A stretch of DNA of 64,000 nt, taken from the NCBI RefSeq assembly GCF_019047785.1, contig NZ_CP077290.1, positions 1,922,001 through 1,986,000 of the forward strand, written 5' to 3'. The notes beneath the pieces were generated by a model. It was not told the origin of the DNA. It saw nothing but the letters and a program-made list of their open reading frames with translations, and ran no database searches. Position numbers and translations under genes: made by a program. Shown piece by piece: positions 7,599-20,609 of the stretch (its first letter is position 1; each line of letters begins with the position of its first letter). The stretch comes from Enterobacter cancerogenus. Lineage in GTDB: Bacteria; Pseudomonadota; Gammaproteobacteria; Enterobacterales; Enterobacteriaceae.

Positions 7599-8549
7599 TT
7601 ACTCGACTTCGCGCGCATCGATACGCAACTCTTTCGGCACTTCGAAGACAATGTTCTCTTCGCGTCCTTCCAGCGGAACCGCTTCGCCGCCGCCGAGTTC
7701 CTGCAGTCGGGTAATGACATTCTGCACCAGGATATCCGGCGCGGAAGCCCCGGCCGTGACGCCAACACAGGCTGCATTTTTCACCCACGCTTCCTGGATA
7801 TCCGTCGCGTCGTCGATCAGAAACGCCGCTTTCCCCATACGCTGGGCCAGCTCGGCCAGACGGTTAGAGTTAGAGGAGTTTTTCGAACCGACCACCAGCA
7901 CCACATCCGCCTGTTCAGCCAGCGCGCGCACCGCTTCCTGACGGTTGGTGGTGGCGTAGCAGATATCATCTTTACGCGGCCCGACGATCTTCGGGAAGCG
8001 CTGACGCAGCGCGTCAATCACGTCTGAGGTGTCGTCCACGGAGAGCGTCGTCTGGGTCATAAACGACAGCCGGGCTTCGTTTTTGACGTTAAGCGTCAGC
8101 ACATCGTCCGGCGACTCGACCAGATACATGCCCCCTTCCGGGTTACTGTACTGGCCCATGGTGCCCTCGACTTCCGGGTGGCCCGCGTGACCAATCAGAA
8201 TCGACTCTTCACCGCGACGGCTGGCGCGCGCCACTTCCATATGCACCTTGGTCACCAGCGGACAGGTTGCATCGAAAACGGTCAGTTCACGGCTTTTCGC
8301 TTCGTTACGCACCGCCTGGGACACGCCGTGGGCGGAGAAGATCAGGATCGCGCCGTCCGGCACTTCGCTGATCTGCTCGATAAAGATGGCACCGCGCTCG
8401 CGCAGGCTGTCGACCACGTAGCGGTTATGCACCACTTCATGACGCACGTAAATTGGCGCGCCGTAAATTTCCAGCGCGTTTTCAACAATGCTGATAGCGC
8501 GGTCTACACCGGCGCAGAAACCGCGCGGGTTAGCCAACAGGATCTGCAT
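7599..8549 (-). CDS. ispH: 4-hydroxy-3-methylbut-2-enyl diphosphate reductase
   Basis: IspH is the iron-sulfur enzyme of the last MEP-pathway step, making IPP and DMAPP. The 316-residue product has the three cluster cysteines in [22 protein letters not shown] and [11 protein letters not shown], and the SSNSNRL motif. The length equals E. coli IspH. It starts 1 bp after the fkpB stop, so it belongs to the ileS-lspA-fkpB-ispH operon. The C-terminus ends in acidic REVE. Confidence 0.98.
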   Translation of the reverse strand: MQILLANPRGFCAGVDRAISIVENALEIYGAPIYVRHEVVHNRYVVDSLRERGAIFIEQISEVPDGAILIFSAHGVSQAVRNEAKSRELTVFDATCPLVTKVHMEVARASRRGEESILIGHAGHPEVEGTMGQYSNPEGGMYLVESPDDVLTLNVKNEARLSFMTQTTLSVDDTSDVIDALRQRFPKIVGPRKDDICYATTNRQEAVRALAEQADVVLVVGSKNSSNSNRLAELAQRMGKAAFLIDDATDIQEAWVKNAACVGVTAGASAPDILVQNVITRLQELGGGEAVPLEGREENIVFEVPKELRIDAREVE

Positions 8550-8550
8550 T

Positions 8551-9000
8551 TCAGGCCTCCAGTGCCGGATCGATCTCCAGCACTTCTACATCAAAATGAA
8601 CGGTACGCCCGGCAAGCGGATGGTTGAAGTCGACGGTGATAGAATCGCCGTTGATTTCACGGATCACGCCAGGCATTTCGCTGCCGTCCATAGCGGTAAA
8701 GAGCATGATAGCCCCGATTTCCGGCTCGCCCGCGTCCATAAACTCACGGCGCGAGAAATACTGGATCAGGTCCGGGCTTGGCACGCCAAACGCCGCATCC
8801 GGCTCCAGCGAAAAGACCTTCTTCTCGCCCTCTTTCAGGCCCAGCAGCTGTTGCTCAAGACCTTCAGACAGTGAGGTATCGCCAAGACGGAACAGGGCAG
8901 GTTTGCCGTTGTTACGGGTAGACTCGGCCGTTGAGCCATCGTCCAGCTTCAGCGTGAAGTGAACGAGGACTGCGCTGTTGCTCTGTACGGATTTAGACAT
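8551..9000 (-). CDS. fkpB: FKBP-type peptidyl-prolyl cis-trans isomerase
   Basis: This 149-residue protein matches E. coli FkpB (SlpA) almost residue for residue. An FKBP fold ([17 protein letters not shown]-like strands) carries an inserted chaperone flap ([21 protein letters not shown]). It is a cytoplasmic slow-folding helper. The start MSKSVQSN at 9000 matches the homologue; an ATG at 9006 and a longer frame to 9075 would run into the palindrome between lspA and fkpB. Confidence 0.97.
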   Translation of the reverse strand: MSKSVQSNSAVLVHFTLKLDDGSTAESTRNNGKPALFRLGDTSLSEGLEQQLLGLKEGEKKVFSLEPDAAFGVPSPDLIQYFSRREFMDAGEPEIGAIMLFTAMDGSEMPGVIREINGDSITVDFNHPLAGRTVHFDVEVLEIDPALEA

Positions 9001-9026
9001 GCACATTGCTCGCTTGTTTTGGGGTG

Positions 9027-9066
9027 CCTGTTTGCCGGGTGGCGCTTCGTTTACCCGGCAAACAGG
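9027..9066. repeat. REP-like palindrome between lspA and fkpB
   Basis: CCTGTTTGCCGGGT and ACCCGGCAAACAGG are perfect 14-base inverted arms around a 12-base centre. The core has the GCCGGGTGGCG form of the REP elements seen elsewhere in the window. It lies inside the operon, where it could stabilise or attenuate the transcript. Confidence 0.85.
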
Positions 9067-9118
9067 AGGCCACAAATTTTATAGGCCGGAATCGCTGCAC
9101 GCGACCCGGCATTAATGC

Positions 9119-9618
9119 TTACACCTGCTCTTTCGCGGCCGGTTTCGGCAAGAAGCCTTCCAGCACGATTAACGCCGCACCGACACAAATTGCGCTATCG
9201 GCCAGGTTAAAGGTGGCGAAGTGCCAGTCGCCGACGTAGAAGTCGATCATATCGACCACGAAGCCGTGCCACAGGCGGTCAAACAGGTTGCCTAACGCAC
9301 CGCCAATGATCAGCGCGTAGGCGATGTTATTCAGCTTCTGCGTGGCCTTTGAACGGTACATCATCACCGCCAGCACCACGCAGATACCCATTGCGATACC
9401 CGCGAAGAACCAGCGCTGCCAGCCACCGCTGTCAGCAAGAAAACTGAACGCCGCGCCGTAGTTGCGCGCGTAATGCAGATTAAGGGACGGGAACAGGGAA
9501 ACCGTCTCCCCCAGAGCGAAGTTCTGGAGGATCAGGAATTTGCTGCCCAGATCGATAATCAGCACCACCACAACCAGCCACAGCCAGCGCAGTCCTGTTG
9601 AACTTAATGGTTTACTCA

Positions 9619-9619
<1 letters not shown>
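9119..9619 (-). CDS. lspA: Lipoprotein signal peptidase (signal peptidase II)
   Basis: LspA removes signal peptides from prolipoproteins in the inner membrane. The 166-residue product has four hydrophobic segments. The catalytic aspartates lie in [18 protein letters not shown] and [12 protein letters not shown]. coli LspA is 164 residues. Its ATG shares one base with the ileS stop (TGATG), which indicates coupling to ileS. Confidence 0.98.
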
Positions 9620-12435
<2,816 letters not shown>

Positions 12436-12480
12436 CAGATTCTCGGTTCCGTATTTATCACGTAGGCATTAAAGCCGGTT

Positions 12481-13407
12481 TTATAGCCCAAAAAACTCAC
12501 GGGCCGTCAATTCATCTCGCGCAATTTGCGCTTTTAGTTCATCCAGCGAGGCAAATCGCTGTTCGTTGCGTATCTTTTTACGCAGTATCACATCTATATG
12601 GCGACCGTAGAGGTCCATTACAACGTCCAGGAGGTGTACTTCTAACTGTTGACGCACACCGGCGACAGTAGGACGCGTGCCAATGTTAGCGACGCCGTAA
12701 AAGGGCTTATCGCCAAGGCCAGTCACTTCCACCGCGTAAACCCCTTTTACCGGGGAGACCTGGCGGCGCAGCGGGATATTCGCCGTCGGGAAGCCGATGG
12801 TACGCCCAAGCGCATCGCCATGCACCACACGGCCTGAAATGGTGAACGGATGCCCCAGCAGGTTTGCTGCTGTCTCCAGTTCGTCATTAGCCAGCGCCTG
12901 GCGAACCGCCGTGCTGCTGACGCGAACGCCGCCTTCGCAGAACGTCATGGCGCTGGTGACGTCAAACCCGTACTCCAGGCCAGCCTTCTGTAATAGCAAG
13001 AAATCACCCTGACGACCAGCGCCAAAGCGGAAATCATCGCCCACGGCGAGAAACTGCACGCCAAGCTGCTTGACCAACAGGTCGCTGACGAAGTTTTGTG
13101 CTGTCAGCGCGGCAAAGCGACGGTCGAAACGTACGCACAGTACGTAGTCCACGCCAGACTCGGCCAGATAGCGCAGCTTCTCGCGAAGGCGAGTCAGGCG
13201 GGCAGGAGATTTTTCACCTGCAAACAGCTCCAGCGGCTGTGGCTCGAAAATCATCACTACAACGGGCAGGCCACGCGCCTCCCCTTCTTTACGCAATCCC
13301 TGCAACAGCGCCTGATGACCACGATGCACGCCGTCGAAATTACCAATGGTCAGCACGCACCCGTGCGGGGCTTTGCTGAGATTATGTATGCCGCGTATCA
13401 GCTTCAT
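12481..13407 (-). CDS. ribF: Bifunctional riboflavin kinase / FAD synthetase
   Basis: RibF phosphorylates riboflavin to FMN and adenylylates FMN to FAD. The N-terminal adenylyltransferase shows TIGNFDGVHRGHQALL (about residues 20-35). The C-terminal riboflavin kinase shows GRTIGFPTANIPL and GVANIGTRPTV. The 308-residue length is close to E. coli RibF (313). It is divergent from rpsT, as in E. coli, and is the first gene of the ileS operon. Confidence 0.98.
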   Translation of the reverse strand: MKLIRGIHNLSKAPHGCVLTIGNFDGVHRGHQALLQGLRKEGEARGLPVVVMIFEPQPLELFAGEKSPARLTRLREKLRYLAESGVDYVLCVRFDRRFAALTAQNFVSDLLVKQLGVQFLAVGDDFRFGAGRQGDFLLLQKAGLEYGFDVTSAMTFCEGGVRVSSTAVRQALANDELETAANLLGHPFTISGRVVHGDALGRTIGFPTANIPLRRQVSPVKGVYAVEVTGLGDKPFYGVANIGTRPTVAGVRQQLEVHLLDVVMDLYGRHIDVILRKKIRNEQRFASLDELKAQIARDELTAREFFGL

Positions 13408-13999
<592 letters not shown>

Positions 14000-14026
14000 T
14001 CGCTACTTGTTGTTGCTTGTTTAAAG

Positions 14027-14050
14027 AACCCGCTTAACGCGGGTTTTTTT
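14027..14050 (+). terminator. rpsT terminator
   Basis: ACCCGC and GCGGGT stem with a TTAA-containing loop, followed by seven T, about 27 bp after the rpsT stop. Confidence 0.9.
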
Positions 14051-14056
14051 ATGCCT

Positions 14057-14956
14057 TCAGAGTGCCGGTGGCGTAAACAACGCCGCGTAGTCCCGGTTGC
14101 AGATGCGCTGCACCGCCGGATGCTGAATCATTCTTTCGGCGAATATGGCGTGATACTCCTCCATCACGTTATCGACCCTGCCAATCTCCGTAATGCCCTT
14201 CGCCGAATAGAGATCGTGCGCGTACAGCGTCGGTGCGACAAAGATAGCGTTATGCGCTTCGCCAAAAGCCTTCATCAGCGCCGCGTCGTCGAACTCTCCG
14301 AGGATCTCCACCTTCAGCCCCTGGGAGTTAAACCAGTTTTGCAGTTTACGTCCCAGCATTGAACGTCTGCCTGGCACCAGCAGGCGACGCTCCTCCAGGC
14401 ACGCCGGGAACGGTGTTTCCGGCGGCGGATTGATGCACCAGAAGCTGACACCGCATTCGCCAATCTTCACCGAGAACAGCCCCTCCTGCTGCGTGGAGTC
14501 AATCGGGCAGTCCGAAATAATCATATCCAGCTTGTGCTGGCTCAGCTGCTCAAGCAGCATCTCATGGGTGGACTCGAAGCAACGCAGATGAATTTGCTCA
14601 TCTTCCACCACGGCGGCATCCAGCACGCCGCTCACCAGCCGTTTCGACAGCGCGTCCGCCACGCCTACGTCAAAGAGCAGGTTCGACTCCTTGCGGTAGT
14701 TGACGATATCCAGCATCTCCTGGCTGAGGGTGAACATCTTGTCCGCATAGCGAAATACCAGCTCGCCCAGCTCCGTTGGTTCTATCCCGCGGCCTTTACG
14801 CTTAAAGAGTTTGCCCTGCAGACGCTCTTCCAGGGCTTTAATTTGCCCGGTAATGGTCTGCGGCGTCAGATAGAGCGCCTCTGCGGCCCCCACCACCGAT
14901 CCTTGTTTGTAGACGTGCCAGAAGTAGTAAAGATGGTTGTAATTCAAATGAGACAT
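14057..14956 (-). CDS. nhaR: LysR-type transcriptional activator of nhaA
   Basis: NhaR activates the Na+/H+ antiporter gene in response to sodium. The 299-residue protein opens [20 protein letters not shown], an unmistakable NhaR N-terminus with a LysR winged helix ([20 protein letters not shown]). The C-terminal effector domain is complete. It lies directly downstream of nhaA on the same strand, separated by a perfect 12-bp hairpin. AGGGAG is the ribosome binding site. Confidence 0.98.
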   Translation of the reverse strand: MSHLNYNHLYYFWHVYKQGSVVGAAEALYLTPQTITGQIKALEERLQGKLFKRKGRGIEPTELGELVFRYADKMFTLSQEMLDIVNYRKESNLLFDVGVADALSKRLVSGVLDAAVVEDEQIHLRCFESTHEMLLEQLSQHKLDMIISDCPIDSTQQEGLFSVKIGECGVSFWCINPPPETPFPACLEERRLLVPGRRSMLGRKLQNWFNSQGLKVEILGEFDDAALMKAFGEAHNAIFVAPTLYAHDLYSAKGITEIGRVDNVMEEYHAIFAERMIQHPAVQRICNRDYAALFTPPAL

Positions 14957-14980
14957 CGCGTCTTCGCTCCCTGATCGTTT

Positions 14981-15007
14981 ACCGGGAGAAGGTCCCCTTC
15001 TCCCGGT
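14981..15007 (-). repeat. Perfect hairpin between nhaA and nhaR
   Basis: ACCGGGAGAAGG and CCTTCTCCCGGT pair over 12 bases around a three-base loop. No T-run follows on the minus strand, so it is more likely a processing or stability element, or a leaky barrier, than a terminator. Confidence 0.75.
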
Positions 15008-15013
15008 CTTCCG

Positions 15014-16189
15014 TTATGCCCGGGCGACCTGCCCTGACAATTTCACTTTCAACAATGTATATCCTGTTACTGCGGCCAGTAATGACCCAATAAGAATGCC
15101 TAGCTTCGCCCAGACAATCAGCTCAGGCGCATGTGCGCCAAACGCCAGCGTCGAGATGAAAATCGACATCGTAAACCCGATACCGCACAACACGCCAACC
15201 GCCATAATTTGCCTGAAGGTCACGCCATTCGGCAGCGATGCCAGCTTGAGTTTCAGCGCCAACCAGCAGAACAGGCTAATTCCCAGCGGCTTACCGATAA
15301 ACAGCCCGGCAATAATGCCCAGCGGCAGAACCGACGTCAGGCCATCAAGGGTGACGCCAGCCAGCGAAACGCCCGCGTTGGCAAAGGCAAACAGCGGCAG
15401 GATCATGAAGGCGACCCAAGGCTGAAGCACATGCTCTAACTGTTGTGCAGGAGACTTGCCCTCCTGCGGCTTAAGCGGCACAAAGAAGCCCACGATCACC
15501 CCCGCCAGCGTGGCATGGACGCCCGATTTCAGCACGGCGGTCCACAGCACGACGCCCACCAGCATATAGATGCCGATGCGGCGGACGTTGAAGATATTCA
15601 GCAACGCCAGCACCGCAATCGCCCCAGCCGCCACGCTCAGCGACAGCACCGACAAGTCGCTGGTATAGAACAGCGCAATAATGATGATTGCGCCCAGATC
15701 GTCAATGATGGCCAGCGCCATCAGGAAGATTTTTAACGCCATCGGCACGCGGCTGCCCAGCAGGGCCAGTACCCCGAGCGCAAAGGCGATATCCGTGGCG
15801 GCCGGAATGGCCCAGCCGTGGCGAGCAACCGGATCCTGCCAGGTAAATGCCAGGAAGAGCAACGCCGGTACGACCATACCGCCGAGGGCGGCAATCACCG
15901 GGAACGCCGCACGCTGTCGGCTGGCAAGCGAACCCAGCACCAGCTCACGCTTCACCTCCAGCCCTACCAGCAGGAAGAACACCGCCATCAGCGCGTCGTT
16001 GATCCACAGCAGCATGTTCTTGTTAATTTCCAGCGGCCCGACCTTCAGCTCGACGGGGGTTTCCAGAAATGCATGGTAGAGATCGCGCGTAATACCCATG
16101 TTAGCCAGGGCCATCGCGGCCGCAGCGGCGATGATCAGGATCACGCCGCCGGAGGCTTCGTTGCTAAAGAAACGCTGTAATAATTTCAC
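15014..16189 (-). CDS. nhaA: Na+/H+ antiporter NhaA
   Basis: NhaA exports Na+ or Li+ in exchange for two protons across the inner membrane. The 391-residue protein has about twelve membrane segments. Key residues are visible: the first aspartate in [15 protein letters not shown], the pair in [17 protein letters not shown], and the pH-sensing [13 protein letters not shown]. The E. coli length is 388. It is followed by nhaR; dnaJ lies upstream on the same strand behind its own terminator. Confidence 0.98.
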   Translation of the reverse strand: MKLLQRFFSNEASGGVILIIAAAAAMALANMGITRDLYHAFLETPVELKVGPLEINKNMLLWINDALMAVFFLLVGLEVKRELVLGSLASRQRAAFPVIAALGGMVVPALLFLAFTWQDPVARHGWAIPAATDIAFALGVLALLGSRVPMALKIFLMALAIIDDLGAIIIIALFYTSDLSVLSLSVAAGAIAVLALLNIFNVRRIGIYMLVGVVLWTAVLKSGVHATLAGVIVGFFVPLKPQEGKSPAQQLEHVLQPWVAFMILPLFAFANAGVSLAGVTLDGLTSVLPLGIIAGLFIGKPLGISLFCWLALKLKLASLPNGVTFRQIMAVGVLCGIGFTMSIFISTLAFGAHAPELIVWAKLGILIGSLLAAVTGYTLLKVKLSGQVARA

Positions 16190-16309
16190 TTAAATTCTCT
16201 CTTTACCCAGAATACGTCGTTAAAACCATAATACCAAGCCATATAGATCGGGAAAATCAGATTAATGTTGGCTCTACACTCAGTTTTACCGAGCTATACC
16301 CACAAATAG

Positions 16310-16339
16310 AAAAAGCCCGGAATCGCTTCCGGGCTTTTT
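16310..16339 (-). terminator. dnaK-dnaJ operon terminator
   Basis: On the minus strand, AGCCCGGA and TCCGGGCT form an 8-bp stem followed by TTTTT, about 24 bp after the dnaJ stop. A-runs on both sides suggest it may work both ways. Confidence 0.88.
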
Positions 16340-16362
16340 AAAGGATAGTGATCAGCAGAGAA

Positions 16363-17511
16363 TTAGCGGGTCAGGTCATCGAAGAATTTTTTGACGCCAT
16401 CGAAGAAGCTTTTAGAGCGTGGGCTATTGTTTTCACCCGTCGGCCCACCAAAGCTTTCCTGCAACTCTTTCAGCAGCTGTTTCTGCTTATCGTTGAGGCC
16501 CACCGGCGTTTCGACCACCACACGGCACAGCAGGTCGCCCTGCGCACCACCGCGAACGGACTTCACGCCTTTACCGCGCATGCGGAACAGCTTGCCGGTC
16601 TGGGTTTCGCCTGGCACTTTCAGGTTTACGCGACCATCAAGCGTTGGCACTTCAATCTCGCCACCAAGCGCGGCCATCGCGAAGTTGATCGGCACTTCGC
16701 AGTACAGGTTGTTACCTTCACGCTCAAAGATTGCGTGCTGTTTCACCTGAACCTGAACGTACAGATCGCCTGCCGGCGCGCCGTGCTCGCCTGCTTCACC
16801 TTCGCCCGACAGACGGATGCGGTCGCCCGTATCGACGCCAGCCGGAATTTTAACGGACAGGGTTTTGGTTTTCTCAACGCGACCATGACCGTGGCATTTG
16901 TTGCACGGATCTTTAATCAGCGTACCGCGACCGTGACAGTGAGGACACGCCTGCTGTACCGCGAAGAAGCCCTGGCGCATCTGCACCTGACCGGAACCAT
17001 GACAGGTTGGACAGGTCTGTGGCTGGGTGCCCGCCTTCGCGCCGCTGCCGTGGCAAACGTCACACTCTTCCAGCGTCGGGATACGGATCTCTTTGGTGAC
17101 ACCACGAACGGCTTCTTCCAGCGTCAGATCCATGTTGTAACGCAGATCTGCACCGCGCGCCGCGCGCTGGCGACCACGACCACCGCCGAAGATGTCGCCG
17201 AAGACATCGCCAAAGATATCGCTGAAATCAGCACCGCCGCCAAAGCCGCCCGCGCCGCCGAATCCGCCGCCGCCCATGCCGCCCTGTTCAAAGGCCGCGT
17301 GACCGTACTGATCGTAGGCTGCACGTTTTTGCGCATCGGTCAGAACTTCGTAGGCTTCTTTGATCTCTTTAAATTTGGATTCAGCCTCTTTATCACCCTG
17401 ATTACGGTCCGGGTGATATTTCATGGCCAGGCGCTTATACGCCTTTTTGATTTCACGCTCTTCCGCTGTTTTGGGAACGCCTAAAATCTCGTAATAATCA
17501 AGCTTCGCCAT
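16363..17511 (-). CDS. dnaJ: Chaperone DnaJ (Hsp40)
   Basis: DnaJ delivers clients to DnaK and stimulates its ATPase. The 382-residue protein has the J domain with HPD ([13 protein letters not shown]), a Gly/Phe-rich linker ([13 protein letters not shown]), and four CxxCxGxG zinc repeats ([43 protein letters not shown]). The C-terminal peptide-binding domain is complete. E. coli DnaJ has 376 residues. It follows dnaK by 85 bp. A long opposite-strand frame across it is a shadow. Confidence 0.99.
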   Translation of the reverse strand: MAKLDYYEILGVPKTAEEREIKKAYKRLAMKYHPDRNQGDKEAESKFKEIKEAYEVLTDAQKRAAYDQYGHAAFEQGGMGGGGFGGAGGFGGGADFSDIFGDVFGDIFGGGRGRQRAARGADLRYNMDLTLEEAVRGVTKEIRIPTLEECDVCHGSGAKAGTQPQTCPTCHGSGQVQMRQGFFAVQQACPHCHGRGTLIKDPCNKCHGHGRVEKTKTLSVKIPAGVDTGDRIRLSGEGEAGEHGAPAGDLYVQVQVKQHAIFEREGNNLYCEVPINFAMAALGGEIEVPTLDGRVNLKVPGETQTGKLFRMRGKGVKSVRGGAQGDLLCRVVVETPVGLNDKQKQLLKELQESFGGPTGENNSPRSKSFFDGVKKFFDDLTR

Positions 17512-17538
17512 CTTGTTTTATCTGCCCCTAACATGCGT

Positions 17539-17571
17539 GCACGGGCGGAGAGGAAACCTCTTCGCCCGTGC
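17539..17571 (-). repeat. Hairpin between dnaK and dnaJ
   Basis: GCACGGGCG and CGCCCGTGC form the base of a long stem with AGAGG/CCTCT continuing above an AAA loop. There is no T-run. It lies between dnaK and dnaJ and could lower or stabilise the dnaJ portion of the message. Confidence 0.75.
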
Positions 17572-17596
17572 CAGTAATTACCCGTTCAAAGGGCGA

Positions 17597-19510
17597 TTAT
17601 TTTTTGTCTTTTACTTCTTCGAACTCAGCGTCGACCACGTCGTCGTCTTTCGCGTTGTTCGCAGAGGCATCAGCGCCAGCCTGCTGCTGTGCGTGCTGCT
17701 GCTGTGCGATTTCCATCAGCTTCTGAGAAGCCTGTGCCAGCTCCTGCATCTTCGCTTCGATGTCCGCTTTGTCTTCGCCTTTCAGCGAGGTTTCCAGCGC
17801 GCTCAGTGCAGCCTCGATAGCCGTTTTGTCTTCTGCTGGCAGTTTATCGCCTGCTTCTTCAACCTGCTTACGGGTGCTGTGCAGCAGATGGTCACCCTGG
17901 TTACGGGTCTGAACCAGTTCTTCGAACTTACGGTCGGATTCAGCGTTAGCTTCTGCATCACGAACCATTTTTTCGATTTCCGCTTCGTTCAGGCCAGAAG
18001 ATGCCTTGATGGTGATCTTCTGCTCTTTACCGCTGTTTTTGTCTTTCGCAGACACGTGCAGGATACCGTCAGCATCGATGTCGAAGGTAACTTCGATCTG
18101 TGGCATGCCGCGTGGTGCCGGGTTGATACCGTCCAGGTTGAACTGACCCAGAGATTTGTTATCCGCCGCACGCTTACGCTCACCCTGAATCACATGGATG
18201 GTTACCGCAGACTGGTTGTCTTCAGCGGTAGAGAACACCTGGCTGTGTTTCGTTGGGATGGTGGTGTTTTTGTTGATGAGCGCCGTCATCACACCGCCCA
18301 TGGTTTCGATACCCAGAGACAGCGGGGTAACGTCCAGCAGCAGTACGTCTTTCACTTCACCGGTCAGTACGCCACCCTGAACCGCTGCACCGATAGCAAC
18401 AGCTTCGTCCGGGTTAACGTCTTTACGTGGCTCTTTACCAAAGAACTCTGCCACTTTCTTCTGAACCATTGGCATACGCGTCTGACCACCGACCAGGATA
18501 ACGTCCTGGATGTCAGAGACGGACAGACCCGCGTCCTGCAGCGCAACTTTCAGCGGCTCGATAGAACGGTTCACCAGGTCTTCAACCAGGCTTTCCAGTT
18601 TCGCACGGGTCACTTTGATGTTCATGTGTTTTGGACCGGTCGCGTCTGCGGTGATGTACGGCAGGTTCACGTCGGTCTGCTGAGCGGAAGACAGCTCGAT
18701 CTTCGCTTTCTCAGCGGCTTCTTTCAGGCGCTGCATAGCCAGCGGGTCGTTACGCAGGTCAATGCCCTGATCTTTCTTAAACTCGTCAACGAGGTAGTTG
18801 ATCATACGGCTGTCGAAGTCTTCACCACCCAGGTGGGTATCACCGTTGGTTGCCAGAACTTCGAAGGTTTTTTCGCCGTCAACGTCGTCGATTTCGATAA
18901 TAGAGATATCGAAGGTACCACCACCGAGGTCGTAAACCGCGATAGTACGGTTGCCCACTTCTTTATCCAGACCGTAAGCCAGGGCAGCTGCGGTTGGTTC
19001 GTTGATGATACGTTTTACTTCCAGACCTGCGATACGGCCAGCATCTTTTGTTGCCTGACGCTGAGCATCGTTGAAGTATGCAGGTACGGTGATAACCGCT
19101 TCAGTTACCGGTTCGCCCAGGTAATCTTCCGCCGTTTTCTTCATTTTTTTCAGCACTTCAGCAGAGATCTGCGGTGGTGCCGTTTTGGTGCCTTTCACAT
19201 CAAGCCATGCATCGCCGTTATCCGCCGCGATGATTTTGTACGGCATGATAGCAACGTCACGCTGAACTTCTTCGTCCTGGAAGCGGCGACCGATCAGGCG
19301 TTTAATCGCAAACAGGGTGTTTTGCGGGTTTGTCACTGCCTGACGTTTAGCCGGCTGACCAACCAGAGTTTCACCATCCTGGGTATAGGCAATGATAGAA
19401 GGCGTGGTGCGATCGCCCTCGGCATTCTCCAGCACACGTGCGGTAGTGCCGTCCATAATCGCTACACAAGAGTTGGTAGTACCCAGGTCGATACCAATAA
19501 TTTTACCCAT
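17597..19510 (-). CDS. dnaK: Chaperone DnaK (Hsp70)
   Basis: DnaK is the ATP-driven Hsp70. The 637-residue protein begins [20 protein letters not shown] (first phosphate loop), has [16 protein letters not shown] and [11 protein letters not shown] in the ATPase domain, the [18 protein letters not shown] linker to the substrate domain, and the C-terminal EEVKDKK tail. E. coli DnaK is 638 residues. Two sigma32-type promoters precede it. A 730-codon open frame on the plus strand across it is a codon-bias shadow. Confidence 0.99.
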   Translation of the reverse strand: MGKIIGIDLGTTNSCVAIMDGTTARVLENAEGDRTTPSIIAYTQDGETLVGQPAKRQAVTNPQNTLFAIKRLIGRRFQDEEVQRDVAIMPYKIIAADNGDAWLDVKGTKTAPPQISAEVLKKMKKTAEDYLGEPVTEAVITVPAYFNDAQRQATKDAGRIAGLEVKRIINEPTAAALAYGLDKEVGNRTIAVYDLGGGTFDISIIEIDDVDGEKTFEVLATNGDTHLGGEDFDSRMINYLVDEFKKDQGIDLRNDPLAMQRLKEAAEKAKIELSSAQQTDVNLPYITADATGPKHMNIKVTRAKLESLVEDLVNRSIEPLKVALQDAGLSVSDIQDVILVGGQTRMPMVQKKVAEFFGKEPRKDVNPDEAVAIGAAVQGGVLTGEVKDVLLLDVTPLSLGIETMGGVMTALINKNTTIPTKHSQVFSTAEDNQSAVTIHVIQGERKRAADNKSLGQFNLDGINPAPRGMPQIEVTFDIDADGILHVSAKDKNSGKEQKITIKASSGLNEAEIEKMVRDAEANAESDRKFEELVQTRNQGDHLLHSTRKQVEEAGDKLPAEDKTAIEAALSALETSLKGEDKADIEAKMQELAQASQKLMEIAQQQHAQQQAGADASANNAKDDDVVDAEFEEVKDKK

Positions 19511-19558
19511 CTAAACGTCTCCACTAAAAATTCAGTCAACATGTGGTTGTGTACCTGT

Positions 19559-19585
19559 AATAAGGGCAGAACGTGCTTTTTCAAC
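19559..19585 (-). promoter_or_regulatory. dnaK heat-shock promoter, proximal (sigma32, P2-like)
   Basis: On the minus strand GTTGAAA (19585-19579) is followed by GCCCTTAT (19567-19560), closely matching the E. coli dnaK P2 promoter. Confidence 0.7.
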
Positions 19586-19631
19586 TGCCCAGATTTGATT
19601 TTTTCAGGTCCACACACTGCGGTTGCTTACA

Positions 19632-19663
19632 AGATGGGGTCGCAACGGCATCCATCAAGGGGG
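19632..19663 (-). promoter_or_regulatory. dnaK heat-shock promoter, distal (sigma32, P1-like)
   Basis: On the minus strand CCCTTGAT (19661-19654) and CCCCATCT (19639-19632) are 14 bp apart, the sigma32 consensus arrangement of the E. coli dnaK P1 promoter. Confidence 0.85.
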
Positions 19664-19806
19664 AAGGATAAAAAATATTTTAAATTCACCCTGATCAGAT
19701 CATAGACGGCATGGTGCGTCCCCATTATGATGCCGCGCCCCGTCAGGGAGAATTGACGCGGGATTCACCATTTCACCATATTAATGATGATTTTTTTTGA
19801 GGACTT

Positions 19807-20373
19807 ATGGGCAACACTAAGTTGGCTAATCCGGCTCCGCTGGGCCTGATGGGTTTTGGCATGACCACCATCCTGCTGAACCTGCACAATATCGGGATGT
19901 TCCCGATGGACGGAATTATCCTGGCGATGGGCATCTTTTACGGCGGTATCGCACAAATCTTCGCGGGCCTGCTGGAATACAAAAAAGGCAACACCTTTGG
20001 TCTAACGGCCTTTACCTCTTACGGCTCCTTCTGGCTGACGCTGGTCGCCATTCTGCTGATGCCTAAAATGGGTCTGACAGACGCGGCAAACGCGCACTTC
20101 CTGGGCGTTTACCTGGGCCTGTGGGGCGTCTTCACGCTGTTCATGTTCTTCGGTACGCTGAAGGCTAACCGCGCGCTGCAGTTCGTCTTCCTGAGCCTGA
20201 CCGTGCTGTTCGCCCTGCTGGCGATTGGCCACCTGGCGGATAACGAAGGCATCGTTCACATCGCGGGCTGGGTTGGCCTGGTGTGTGGCGCAAGCGCTAT
20301 CTACCTGGCAATGGGCGAAGTGCTGAACGAGCAGTTTGGCCGCACCGTGCTGCCGATTGGTAAAAAACACTGA
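19807..20373 (+). CDS. satP: Acetate/succinate-proton symporter SatP
   Basis: SatP (YaaH) imports acetate and succinate with protons. The 188-residue membrane protein has the family signature NPAPLGLMGFGMTT near residues 8-21 and six hydrophobic segments. It matches E. coli SatP closely in length and sequence. It is divergent from dnaK, as in E. coli. A GAGGACTT ribosome binding site precedes the ATG. An inverted repeat follows the stop. Confidence 0.97.
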   Translation: MGNTKLANPAPLGLMGFGMTTILLNLHNIGMFPMDGIILAMGIFYGGIAQIFAGLLEYKKGNTFGLTAFTSYGSFWLTLVAILLMPKMGLTDAANAHFLGVYLGLWGVFTLFMFFGTLKANRALQFVFLSLTVLFALLAIGHLADNEGIVHIAGWVGLVCGASAIYLAMGEVLNEQFGRTVLPIGKKH

Positions 20374-20383
20374 TAGCTCTTCC

Positions 20384-20408
20384 GTCGTGCCTGCCCTGCA
20401 GGCACGAC
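20384..20408 (+). terminator. Hairpin after satP, possible terminator
   Basis: GTCGTGCCTGC and GCAGGCACGAC form an 11-bp perfect stem with a three-base loop, 11 bp after the satP stop. The following sequence is C-rich rather than T-rich, so termination would be weak or factor-dependent. Confidence 0.55.
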
Positions 20409-20482
20409 TCCCCCGCCCGCTTCGCTTAATTTTGCGCCAAAACTCCAACAGTTCGTCAATGAAACACCCGTTATTTCAATAT

Positions 20483-20501
20483 TGAATTGATAAGCATTAT
20501 C
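20483..20501. promoter_or_regulatory. Putative Fur box
   Basis: TGAATTGATAAGCATTATC matches the 19-bp Fur consensus at 14 positions by hand alignment. It lies about 110 bp upstream of the FecCD-type permease gene, fitting iron control of that transporter. Confidence 0.65.
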
Positions 20502-20609
20502 ACTTTAAATATCGTCGCCGGAGCCTCCCGGATATTGGATATCATGCAGCGCTCTCCACAGGAACGGTGGGAGGCATCACGATGTTGTTGTGTTGCATAA
20601 GGTTATCCA

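Noticed and set aside
16348..17484. 378-codon open frame antisense to dnaJ
   Set aside because: Shadow of dnaJ; the Ala/Thr-rich stretch mirrors the Gly-rich linker of DnaJ.
17513..19705. 730-codon open frame on the plus strand antisense to dnaK
   Set aside because: It is opposite a canonical, highly biased dnaK gene. Its product is low-complexity (Phe/Val/Arg/Gln-rich), matches no family, and such frames arise from codon bias.
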